DNA from: Porodaedalea pini
Lineage: Eukaryota > Basidiomycota > Agaricomycetes > Hymenochaetales > Hymenochaetaceae
Length of the DNA: 40,844 nt
Direction: 5' to 3'
Assembly (NCBI GenBank): GCA_002794775.1
Contig: NBAY01000156.1
Location: 1 to 40,844, forward strand
The position numbers and the translations under genes were made by a program. The notes below the pieces were generated by a model. It ran no database searches. It was not told the DNA's origin and saw nothing but the letters and a program-made list of their open reading frames with translations. Positions 1-9,536 of the stretch are shown here, in pieces; position 1 is the first letter of the stretch; each line of letters begins with the position of its first letter.

Positions 1-366
1 CCAATCCATTCAGTATACATGGTCCAGCAGCAAGATTTGTGTTCCACTTCAAGCTCTTTCCACCCTCCTTTTCTCACAACAGGTCTTGCAGAGTAGAACA
101 CAAATCTTGCTGCTGGACCATGAATACTGAATGGATTGGCTTCAAACTTTCAGGAGATGTTGGTATAGTCATATACTTAATTTACAGACACAGGAAAGAA
201 TTTTATAGGTAGATGTAGGGGAGCCATAATTTTTGAATCTCAGTGGAAATGGGTGAGAGAACAGACCAACTGCACTTGTTTGATCTCCACCCACCTACAC
301 AGTCAATTTATTGCTCCCTATTTTACATATTTATTCTCCTGAGAACTGTGCCTTTTTTTTGAGTAC
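1..366. mobile_element. Fold-back (long inverted repeat) element, copy A, truncated
   Basis: This is the centre and one arm of a palindromic element. Bases 1-45 reappear inverted at about 99-139 around a loop of some 50 bp. The arm then runs to 366, where it stops at a TTAA-type site because copy B begins. The outer end of this arm is not found to the right of copy B, so copy A is incomplete; its other arm lies left of the window. No protein is encoded. The family is a non-autonomous DNA transposon or MITE-like fold-back element. Confidence 0.75.
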
Positions 367-1186
367 TTACAGCCATTTTCATAAGTCCTGCGACACGTGC
401 ATGTCATGTGAAATGAGCCGCGGCTGAGCCGAAATGTCGAAAAATTAGAATGAATGCCTATTTTCTCTGTGAATTCTGCACAGCACCTGCTCATTAAGTA
501 CTCAAAAAAAAGGCACGGTTCTCAGGAGCAGAAATATGTAAAATATGGAGCAATACATTGACTGTGTAGGTGGGTGGAGATCAAACAAGTGCAGCTGGTC
601 TGTTCTCTCACACATTTCCACTGAGATTCAAAAATTATGGCTCCCCTACATCTACCTATAAAATTCTTTCCTGTGTCTTTAAATTAAGTATATGACTATA
701 CCAGCATCTCCTGAAAGTTTGAAGCCAATCCATTCAGTATACATGGTCCAGCAGCAAGATTTGTGTTCCACTTCAAGCTCTTTCCAACACAAATCTTGCT
801 GCTGGACCATGAATACTGAATGGATTGGCTTCAAACTTGCAGGAGATGTTGGTATAGTCATATACTTAATTTACAGTCACAGGAAAGAATTTTATAGGTA
901 GATGTAGGGGAGCCATAATTTTTGAATCTCGGTGGAAATGGGTGAGAGAACAGACCAGCTGCACTTGTTTGATCTCCACCCACCTACACAGTCAATTTAT
1001 TGCTCCCTATTTTACATATTTCTTCTCCTGAGAACCGTGCCTTTTTTTTGAGTACTTAATGAGCAGGTACTGTGCAGAATTCACAGAGAAAATAGGCATT
1101 CATTCTAATTTTTCGACACTTTGGCTCTGACGCGGCTCATTTCACGTGACATGCACGTGTCGCAGGACTTATGAAAAAGGCTGTAA
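367..1186. mobile_element. Fold-back element, copy B, complete
   Basis: The element starts TTACAGCC and ends GGCTGTAA. Its two arms of about 400 bp are near-perfect inverted complements joined by a loop of about 18 bp near 770-790. The terminal segments carry CACGTG motifs. Both strands give nearly the same short conceptual peptide around 680-900, which is a by-product of the palindrome and not a gene. Copy B sits inside an arm of copy A. The ends read TTA before CAGCC and TAA after GGCTG, which fits a TA target duplication in a TTAA site (inference). No transposase is seen, so it must be mobilised in trans if at all. Confidence 0.85.
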
Positions 1187-1440
1187 GTATATCTTCATTG
1201 ATTGATATTAGATCAAAATTAGCATCTGTAAGATATATATTTCTTGATGAGGTTTCCATGCTATCATGCAATGATATGCAAAGAATATCTGCTAGATTGG
1301 CAAATATATTCAAAAACTCTGAGCAACCCTTTGGAGGTATAAATATGATCTTTGCTGGTGACTTTGCTCAGCTACCCCTTGCTCATAATACTAATACATT
1401 ATACAATGGTACTTTGGGTACAACTGTAGATTCTAACTCC
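1187..1440 (+). pseudogene. Pif1/Helitron-type helicase fragment
   Basis: The open frame gives a Walker-B-like FLDEVSML followed by a helicase segment GGINMIFAGDFAQLP. Both are characteristic of Pif1-family helicases, including the helicase domain of fungal Helitrons. Only about 85 residues survive. The left end is the right terminus of fold-back copy B, and the conceptual ATG at 1171 lies inside that element, so it is not the original start. On the right, helicase similarity fades at about 1430-1440, where the antisense copia sequence begins. The Walker A motif and the C-terminal part are missing. A cellular Pif1 gene remnant is possible, but a Helitron remnant fits the setting better. Confidence 0.65.
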
Positions 1441-2253
1441 TCTCTTATCATCATGAGTGGCCTTGATCTTCAAATCCAACTGATTCTCTGCATATGCCTT
1501 AAAATGCTTAAAAGCGCTAAAAGTGTCACTTTTCTTCTCCAAAGGCAGAACTGCCCAGAAGCGACTGAAGTCATCAATGAAGGTGATCCAGTACTTGTAA
1601 CCATTTCTTGACTGAATGGGAAGAGGACCATGTATGTCTGAGTGAACCAATTGAAGAAGACTTGATGCACGATGCGATACAAGTTTTGAGACATTAGAAC
1701 GATGCTGTTTGCCTGCAATGCAAGGCTCACAGATCGGATCTGGTAAGTCCTTTGACTTAATCACCATTCCCTCAACTAAATTCTCATTGAGCAGTTTCTT
1801 CACATCACCATGGTGTAGGTGTGCAAAATGTCGATGCCACAGAGTCAAATTGAGTGGACAAGTGCTTGTAAGTGCAGAGAATGCACTCATGGGCACAACT
1901 TTGCCATTGAGCAATGCAGCATTGTTGGGAGTGATGTTTGCAGTGAAGAGAAGAGTGCCATTTCGATTGAACAGAATCTTATCACACTGAATGGTGACAA
2001 TATACGATTTGGCACAAGTTAAATACAGGACTGAGAGGAGATTGTTTCGCAAATCAGGTACATGAAGTACACGTTCAAATTCAAGTAAGTGTCCATTTTT
2101 GCCATTGATTACTGGTTGAAATCACACTGTGCCCACTCCAACAGAATAGATGATTTCATTGTTTGCAAGGCGTATAGGGGTGCAATTTGGTGAATACTTG
2201 TGAAACCAGTGTTGGTGGGGTGTCATGTTGCAAGTGGCACCTGTATCAACAAT
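1440..2253 (-). pseudogene. Ty1/copia protease and integrase fragment
   Basis: This continues the gag frame after a TGA stop. The aspartic protease motif DTGAT lies at about 2247-2233. A GAG-pre-integrase zinc region follows, with LWHRHFAHLHH and CEPCIAGK. The first part of the integrase core follows, with HSDIHGPLP and FIDDFSRF supplying the first acidic residues. There is another in-frame TGA at about 2125. The protein stops near 1440, before the last catalytic Glu, at the helicase junction. Reverse transcriptase, RNase H and the second LTR are absent. The copy is dead: truncated and carrying stops. Confidence 0.88.
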
Positions 2254-3168
2254 TCAATCAGTTCCTGCATCAAGAATGAGGGGTGTATGAGGGTTGGTGA
2301 AGTCTGGGGTACTTGCATTTCCAGCAAATTCAGCAGATTGGACAGACTTAGAGTCGTCCTGCTGAGCCAATTGTGCTTTCTCCTTAGTCTTCCCTTTCTT
2401 ATCCTTCTTCTTGGCTCTAATTGCATCAATTGCATCACGTCTCTTGAAGCACTTTGACTCTGGATGACCCTTAATGCCGCAAAAATTGCAGACAATAGGC
2501 TGAGATGATGAGGAAGGCTTAGAGGGAGCAGAGGATGCTTTCAGGGCCATGAACTGATCACCAGCACGTGATTGACAGTTCATTTGCTCCTGCATAAAGG
2601 CTTCCTTAAGCGTCTTTAACTTGAAATCCATCAGGAGCAGGAGTGCAGAATGAAAGGATGAGTACTCTTCAGGCAGGGAGCAAATCAGGGCAACACATGC
2701 AAGCTCATCCTCAAAATCTTCGAGTTTGAGAGTGCTAGTGTGTGCATTTCTGATGTTATGAAGTCCATGCTCGACTCTGCTGACTAGTGTGGTCAGAGAC
2801 TCATCCTCCTTCTTGCTGATACTGAAAAACTCATCATAGGCAATAAAGCATGCAGCTGGGTTGTCCTGCTTGTGAAGTGTCTCGAGCGCTTTCCACATCT
2901 CCACAGGGTCGCCCATGTGTGATTGTACCAAAATCTGCATGCTGTTTTTGAGTTTCTGGTAGATAAGGCCAGCTGCTTGCTTAGCCCTTTCTTCCCAGAG
3001 TTTGACTTTATCAGGAGGAGAAGATAGCTTTGACTCCTTGCCTGAAACGAGGTGCCAAAGCTTCTTGTACTAAAGGGTAGCCTGCATGTTGAATTTCCAA
3101 GTGGGATAGTTGTTTTCACCTAACTTGTTAAATGAAGACAGCGAGTTGGCAGGAGCAGATTCGGACAT
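2254..3168 (-). pseudogene. Ty1/copia Gag (UBN2-type) with zinc knuckle
   Basis: The start ATG at 3168 gives MSESAPANSL, then ENNYPTWKFNM, the usual N-terminus of copia Gag. The frame continues through a UBN2-type domain to a CCHC zinc knuckle, CNFCGIKGHPESKC (CX2CX4HX4C), at about 2497-2456. A lysine-rich tail follows, then LILDAG and a TGA at 2254. A TAG interrupts the frame at about 3072, roughly codon 33. Gag would form the particle that packages element RNA. It shares one frame with the protease/integrase part, as expected for Ty1/copia, but the stops make this copy non-functional. Confidence 0.9.
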
Positions 3169-3336
3169 GATGTTTCACAGGTAGGTAGGGGATGATGGGT
3201 ATGATGTGTGTGAGATGTTTGAGAGGAATCTGATGTGTGAGTGGGGAACAGTGAAGGAAAGTGTGTACAGACCACAATGACACAATTACAGATGGCAGTT
3301 CAATGCAAGCCAATAAAGGTTACCAGACACCCAAAA

Positions 3337-3519
3337 TGTTGAAGTATACACAGAGTCGCTGCAAGACAGTGCTGGTCTGTTGGTCTACTAAGACCCTGCA
3401 GGCACCGCTGACTGAGAGAGGCTCTAGGCTTAAGTGACACTCAAAAGAGCGTCACAATCAGTGAACTAAGGCTGAGCAGTTGAGCTTCACAGATGATAGG
3501 CTAGTCTGATCCAACAACA
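3337..3519 (-). repeat. Putative 5' LTR of the copia element
   Basis: Upstream of gag, the minus strand has a short segment that can be read as starting TGTTG and ending ACTTCAACA, about 183 bp with TG..CA ends. A leader of about 170 bp lies between it and the gag ATG. The outer edge is uncertain (3516, 3519 or 3522) because of a CAA repeat. No partner LTR exists in the window because the element is truncated at 1440, so identity cannot be confirmed by LTR-LTR comparison. Confidence 0.45.
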
Positions 3520-4446
3520 ACAGGATGGAGTGAAATGGGCCTCAATCAACTCACACCAGAGCTGGTAACTGTGCAAAATGGGACACTGAGGGAGAATGAG
3601 TGGTGCAATTGGAACGCAAATCAACACACACTGAGGAGGCGTGAACACGAGCACGCACACAAAGTTTTGAGAGAATCAGACCACGGGTTCCACAGAAAAT
3701 GCAACAACCACACAATGCAGCAAAGTATAGAATGCAATAAGAGTGGATGCTCAGTGAAAACTGTTGCAGCACACTCAAATCGGGTCGAACGTCAATGCAA
3801 GTTGGCATGAACATAGATCACACGTAACCCCAATGATGTGCCAAGGTATAGTGCAAACAGTCAAGCCAATATTGAGTGATGGGTGATAGAGAGGTTTTGG
3901 ATGCAGGTGGTGAATGAATGCAGTGTAGTGCAATGGGAAGTGGATGTGGTGGCATGAAATTTGGCAGAGATGCAGCAGACACACTGATTTCCCGATCAAT
4001 AAAGATCCAGCTTAATCCAACCATCAGGAATGTTACAATCGATGAAGCACTGCATGTAGGGTGTGCAGATCAGGTCCAATCAGTCTATAATTGAAGCAGG
4101 GGGTGCTTCTCGAAGTCCAGAACCAGTGTGCGAAGTTAGAGCGCAAGGCTCATAACCTGTTAGCAGCAGTGAACCAAAAAGGGTCACACTTCACACCCGA
4201 GTCCAATGGATGAGTGCAACAGATAGGGACACTCATGCATGGACTCAGCCGCTTTGAAGCTAATATTACATAACACAAGAAGTCATGTGATGGTCACAGA
4301 TGGGTACCCATCTGTGAGCAAGAGCATGGGAACACAAAAAGCACGTGATGCTCGCAGATGGGCACCCATCTGTGAGGAAGAGTGTGGGAACAAAACAATT
4401 AAAATAAACAAAATACAGAATAAGTGTCAGGATCATGCTTCCAATA
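3520..4446. other. Non-coding stretch right of the copia remnant
   Basis: No convincing gene was found on either strand; the open frames are short and carry no recognisable motif. The only structure seen is the tandem hairpin repeat at 4273-4390, listed separately. Confidence 0.5.
4273..4390. repeat. Two tandem 59-bp units, each with a palindrome
   Basis: The units run 4273-4331 and 4332-4390 and are clearly similar. In the first, 4294-4317 is a perfect 24-bp palindrome centred on GGTACC. In the second, the matching segment at about 4353-4375 is an imperfect palindrome. Both would form hairpins in single-stranded DNA or RNA. Function is unknown; it may be part of a transposon end. Confidence 0.75.
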
Positions 4447-4603
4447 AGTCAGTCCATAGCCACCACTCAATTTAGCAGAAAAGGGGTCCAAAATTAACAT
4501 ATATGGTATGCCATCAGCTTATAAAAGCTAACAAAAACCCAAATTGGGCTCCCTAACTTTGCCCACAACAAAAGACAATACTTTGTAAACTCAGTAATCA
4601 TAA
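4447..4603 (+). repeat. 157-bp direct repeat, left copy
   Basis: This matches 13050-13206 in the same orientation over about 157 bp with scattered substitutions and small differences. Shared blocks include ATTAACATATATGGTATGCC and CAGCTTATAAAAGCT. It contains a TATAAAAG box. The right end just overlaps the end of the F-box pseudogene frame. The repeat pair brackets the whole captured-gene array. It could be an LTR-like terminal repeat or two copies of an unrelated short element. Confidence 0.8.
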
Positions 4604-5751
4604 CTCTGTGAGTTGATTACACTTTGCAAGAGGTGCCAAAATCGATAAGGTCACATCATCAGTCTCTGCATTGCCCTGATTTGACAATTCCTTGGACTTT
4701 GGGACAGAACTAAGTAATAGTTTTTCCAGTCGATGACCCCTCGGCGAGACTCGCTCGATGAGTTGACCCAATGAAAATCTTGATTCCAGTTCGGGGGAGT
4801 GAATGTAGAGCTTGCTCATGTCGGGAGCAAAGTCTATCCCTAGAAGACTTGTAATATCATCATATCGTGCTCCAATGGAGACTGTGACAAGCCTGGAGAA
4901 TGATCCGTAGGTCCCTAACTGAGGAAAAGGCACCAGTTCATCCATGACTTTCTCAAAGTCGATGATCTGAAGATCAGGTAACTGTGACAATGGCTTCATC
5001 ACATTTGGAGTGAGCATATATAGTGCATGTGAATTGTTCCAGTTTCTTCAAGGAAGATAGAAAATCCCATGCATAGTTTTGGGTGGTATCGATGTGATAA
5101 ATCCTAAATCACTTAAGATTTGGAACTAAGCCAGCAAACTTTGTCATGCAACCGTCATAGTCTAGGTGGATAAACTCCTGTTCATCATCTGTTTCATACT
5201 CTGGACCAGATTCGGTATAGAATTTCCACAAGGGACGGAAGTCAAAGGAAACCTCCTCCAGATTCCTTGCCTTGATGAAGGCTACACAAGAATCCAAATC
5301 CTCTCGGGTTAGAAGTATGACTTCAAAACGGTGGAGTTTGTTCATAACGTCGTAAGACAGCTTCGATCCCATTTTCGAGATGACATCTGACGACAGCCTT
5401 GATTTCCTGAAATCAAATTTCAGACTCCTCACTTGGCAGATATATTTACGAAAGAGGTTTGCGTCATCATTCGTGATCACTCTCTCGAATATCAACCATT
5501 CTGGATACTAAAATTAAAGGGAAGTCATTACATATGATGCTCTTAGTGTATGATCATACCTCTTTCGACTGGACCAAGCGTCCTAGGAGGGCCACTAAAG
5601 GCAACACATCGTCCAACTCTTCCCAAAGGGTGTCTAAAACGACACGACACCATTCTTTGCACACAAACAAGCATTGATATAGTGCGTTCTTGCTGTGTAG
5701 TGAGCAAATGATAAGACCAAAGACCTCTAAGACAGAAAAGACGCGATGCAT
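4598..5751 (-). pseudogene. F-box/LRR protein pseudogene
   Basis: The N-terminus MHRVFSVLEVFGLIICSL with CLFVCKEWCRVVLDTLWEEL is an F-box, which would recruit targets to an SCF ubiquitin ligase. It is a diverged paralogue of the intact F-box gene at 22162-23955; shared stretches include FAPDMSKLYIHSPELE against FAPKLTMLYIHSPKLE. Exon 1 runs from the ATG at 5751 to a GTATG donor near 5559, and the intron ends TTTAG near 5510. The frame is broken by a TGA at 5109-5111 after GLVPNLK and by a frameshift near 5020. The C-terminus is cut off after SILAPLAKC, about 60% of the way along the paralogue. It is clearly non-functional. Confidence 0.85.
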
Positions 5752-5753
5752 CT

Positions 5754-6241
5754 TCAAGCCAAGATTGATGTCTGAAAACTACACCGCATCGAGATTACAA
5801 TATTGTTCTCAAAGTCAACGCGAATGATCATCGCCGCCTGATCCGCCAACGGCTTTTGCACACCCGTGCCCGGTGTTGATCCCTGCTGGGCTTGAGCGCC
5901 AGAAGTGTTTCCCATGCTCACTCCCATGGCGGCGATTGACGCAGCGAGGATGAGCCGCTCGAGCGGGCGGAGGCTGACGCGGTCCGCGAAGCGCACGAGG
6001 GCGAACGCGCGGAAGATCTCACCCTTGCCGCGGTCGACGGACTCGTGGAAGCGGTCTGCGAGGAACGGGTCACGCATGAGTCGCTGCATCTCCTGTACGA
6101 GCAGACGAAACGTGAGTGAGGTGGATGTGTCAAATGCAGTTGGGGCAGCGGTGCTTGTGAGGCGGGCTTGAGAGTGGACTATGAGGCGGCGGATGAATTG
6201 GAGGTAGGTGTTGAGGCGTTGAGGCCATGCTGCTCCGATAG
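5754..6241 (-). pseudogene. Captured gene fragment, possibly CCR4-NOT scaffold NOT1
   Basis: After a plausible 3' splice site at 6242 the frame reads [19 protein letters not shown], then LTFRLLVQEMQRLMRDPF and ALVRFADRVSLRPLERLIL, ending after QAAMIIRVDFENN. This regular helical pattern resembles an N-terminal part of fungal NOT1, but the assignment rests on memory and is weak. About 150 residues are present, joined on one side to RPB1 through an intron and on the other to the F-box pseudogene. No independent start or stop is visible. It is best seen as the last piece of the captured chain. Confidence 0.45.
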
Positions 6242-6309
6242 CTGCAATACGATAGCATGATGAAAGAGGAGACATAGATTGCATGTGGAAAAGAGAAAAT
6301 GAAGAGTAC

Positions 6310-7462
6310 TTGGATCAGGATCGTAGTAGATCTCGAACACCGCTGTAACGGTACGCAGCGATGTGTATGCAAGTTCTGTTTGCACCGACTTGGCCCTCGT
6401 GTCAACAGCAGCAATTTCTGGGTCCAGGTACACTGTGAGCGATGGAGTCTTGATATTCGCGGCGACGTTGACACCGAGCGTGACGTTTTTACTCGAAACA
6501 CCAGCGTAATGGAAAGTATTTAATGTCATCTGCATCGCCGGCTCACCGATCGACTGGGCAGCGAGTGTGCCGCACATCTCGCCCGGATGAGCGACCGACT
6601 GGTTGAACTTCGTCTCCACATCGCCCAAGACCCAGTCAAATGCTTCTCTGTTGAGATGAAACTCCTCTAGGACTGGACACGCGGCAAAAGTCACCCGAAG
6701 GTGCATGCGGAACGCAAGAGGAGCGTTCTCGGCAGCCGCCTTTATTAAAAGATCATCGCCGCGCACAATGATGAGGCGGTCTGCCAGCTACTGCACCTGC
6801 TCAATGATGTAAACCGGCTCCAGATCGCTCAGTTTTCTGCGGTCGATATGGAAATTCTGCGTTGCGTTCTGCACGATGCAGTTCAGGTTGACAGGAAGAT
6901 AGTGGGCAGCGGAATTGTCACGGCCCGGGAAAATGAATTCACGGAGCAATTTACGATCCTCATGAAGACGGTCGCATTCCTCATCGAGTTTTTGCTGGAG
7001 CTCGAGGGATGAGGCATCGATACCGACTTGCAAAACACCAGGAAGGAATCCACCCTTCGGGTCAATGACGTCGACCCGATAGCGATGTTCAAACTCGCGA
7101 TCATCGATACCAAACATTTTGATCGTTTGCCGTTCAATAAAAGCACAGTCCATACCATCCTCGCCATACACGAATTGAATCAGGTCACCCAGTGAGTTTC
7201 GTACAGTTCCGTCGTAGCAGACAGCCACGTCTTCGAGTGCCTTTACAAGTCGACACTGAATGTAACCAGTCTCAGCCATCTTGACAGCGGTATCGATCAA
7301 ACCTTCGCGACCAGCCATAGTGTGGAAGAAAAACTCTTGAGGAGTTAATCCACAAAGATACGAGTTCTCAACGAAACCGCGCGTCTCTGGGCTGAAGTCA
7401 TCCTTCGTAAAGTGAGGTAGTGTGCAATGCCTGAAGCCAAACGAGATTCACTTCCCTTCAAC
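6310..7462 (-). pseudogene. RPB1 (RNA polymerase II largest subunit) fragment, copy 1
   Basis: The order along the minus strand is [105 protein letters not shown], then [19 protein letters not shown]. These are hallmark segments of the RPB1 central and cleft region. A TAG follows YIIEQVQ, and the next segment continues in the frame starting near 6766. The trigger-loop region has lost eight conserved residues between VTLGV and VAANIKTP. The piece begins abruptly at the PRP8 junction (7462) and ends at a GTACT donor (6309). It has no N-terminus and no C-terminal heptad repeats, so it cannot be the functional single-copy gene. Confidence 0.9.
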
Positions 7463-9536
7463 GGCCAACATCTCTCGTTGTTATACCCAATAATGTTGTT
7501 GTTTGTTGGATCCGGATTCGCGTTGAGGTAACGTTGTATAAGGTCGCGTGATTCCTCGGCGGTGAAGCGGAATAAAATATGCAAATGATCAAATCAACGA
7601 GAATAGAGACGGACTGGATGGCGTGTCTCGGTCGCCGAATCACGGTACTGCAGGAAATTATTGGGCAGTCGTGGGGGACCCACCATTTCACTTGCGCGTT
7701 GCAAGCCGAGGACGAGAAGATCGAGGACAAGATCATAGTATTGGAAGACAAAGGCAGAGAACTGCAGACCACGGATCATCCCGTGTGTGTTCGTATGTGC
7801 CATATCTTTGTAGGTGAGAACACAGTTATTATCCGCTGTGATATAGTCCGCAAGATTATGGTCGAGAATAAGATGAAGCAGACGGTTGAGAAGGGTCAGG
7901 TCAATCTTTTCGTAGACCTTCGAAAGTACGGTCTCCATCATCACTACGCATTCGCCCTCGCTCGTCTTCCAGATGTCCGTCAAGTTATTGATACCCTGGC
8001 ACCACTTGTACACTAGAAGGGGAGGAGGTTCGGTGTCTGCACTTGTCAACCTCAAAGAATAAGAACTGGTCAAGATATGCTTCTGTAATCTTCTCAACGG
8101 GTTCGATGTCGTAGAAAGGGATGAGCTTGTCATATGTGTCGAAGAACTCAATGCCTGCCTCTTTGAAGGCTCGCTGAGTGAGCAAGAGACGCTTGATCCT
8201 AGACAAACCTGCACGCGAATCAATAAGCTACACCCTACGACCAATTAGAAAAAGAACATACATTCGTGTGGATTGTCATACGCCTGCTCAATGAGAGCAA
8301 GCTCCTCACGCTAGAATTGGTTAAGACGACCTTTGACGCTGTACGCCTCTTTCAACTTCTCGAGAGCCAACACGAGCAACTTCGTGTCATACTTGTACGA
8401 AAGGGGACTGTATGGAAACATCAGTGAGAGCTATTGAAAGATGTAGTTAATTGAATCTTACGAGAATGGGATGGGAGCAAATTTCCGCCTCTCAAGCCAG
8501 TGGACCGTCGATGTGTAGATTGCAACGGCCTCCTCAGCACTAACGTACGGACCATTTTTGAGGTAAGCATGCTGACACTCCTGCTCAGCTTTCAAGTACA
8601 GTCGAGTAAGACGCCCTATGTTCTTCTTGACCACAGCCTTGTCGACAGTCGCACCGCGCCTGATACGCTCGCGATTGTAGTGCACAACCGAGCACCACCA
8701 GTCCGCCTTGCTCTTGATGTACCACAAGATGTTGTTCTCGATCGCAGTCGGCATGCCCGGGACCTTCCATGGAACTGTAGAATAAGGCTTATCACGCAGA
8801 GTCCAGAATCAACCAAACGACGTACTGTTTGCCTTCCAGCAGCGCAACGCTTCCGACAAGTGCTGCAAGATAGTCTTCGCCTTGTTTTGCTTAATCGACT
8901 CCGGTATCATATCAAGAATATTGTGCATCACGGCAGTGCGTAATTCCAAGTCATAGTGTGATTCGACACGCTGCTTCGTGGCCGTCTTTGCGATTCCTTT
9001 ACTGTTGCGAACCCTCGAACTGACGCGCAAGCAAATTTCCGAGCCAGTGCTCAGGCAGCAGTACAATTCCACGCATGAAGAAGAGCAACACTCGCCAACC
9101 TGGAGCCCCAAACCCACAGCCTGGGCCCTTACCGACAGGTCCCGTATTGAAGCGATAGTAGATTAAATGCTTGAGATCCTTGCACGTCCGGACCTGACGC
9201 ATACGTTTGGCTTGTAACGGTACATCCCGGTGAGCGCGCCGATATGTGCGAAAATATACTGCAATGCATCCGCCAGTTGGAAGGCATCCACATTGCCAAG
9301 CCAGAATTGGACGTGCGCATCGACAACGAGCTTCGTGAGGCGACGAATTCCACGGCACATATAGAATGCATTTCCAAAGCGAGACTTTTTGCGTTCCTTC
9401 GTCGTGAGCGTCTTTACCGGCTTCAGATTCATATTGTAATCGAGATGAAGGTAATTCAAGTTCTAGAAGGATTGGAAGTCAGAATGATGTAACGCAGCTT
9501 TCCCAAGGATCATACCTTGCGATGGATGAGCGGCAT
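7463..9536 (-). pseudogene. PRP8 (U5 snRNP splicing factor) fragment with introns
   Basis: PRP8 is the core scaffold of the spliceosome. The fragment starts with LIHRK, then [18 protein letters not shown] across an intron (9463-9515). It continues through [90 protein letters not shown] and [15 protein letters not shown], ending at GYNNERCWP. That is a contiguous internal portion, well under half of the protein. Further introns with intact borders occur at 8775-8825, near 8405-8460 and near 8211-8262. Damage includes frameshifts near 9205 and 9010, a TAG at 8311-8313, a small deletion near 8030 and a TGA at 7594-7596. Intron retention indicates a DNA-level copy, not a retrocopy. Confidence 0.92.

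Noticed and set aside
679..901. Two overlapping short open frames on opposite strands with nearly identical peptides
   Set aside because: They arise because this is the centre of a palindromic element; no gene evidence.
367..1186. piggyBac-type element because of TTAA sites
   Set aside because: The ends read TTA|CAGCC..GGCTG|TAA, which does not give a four-base TTAA duplication on both sides; a TA duplication fits better, and no transposase is present to decide.
4294..4375. Helitron 3' terminal hairpin
   Set aside because: No CTRR terminus is seen just after the palindromes, and two tandem copies are not typical.
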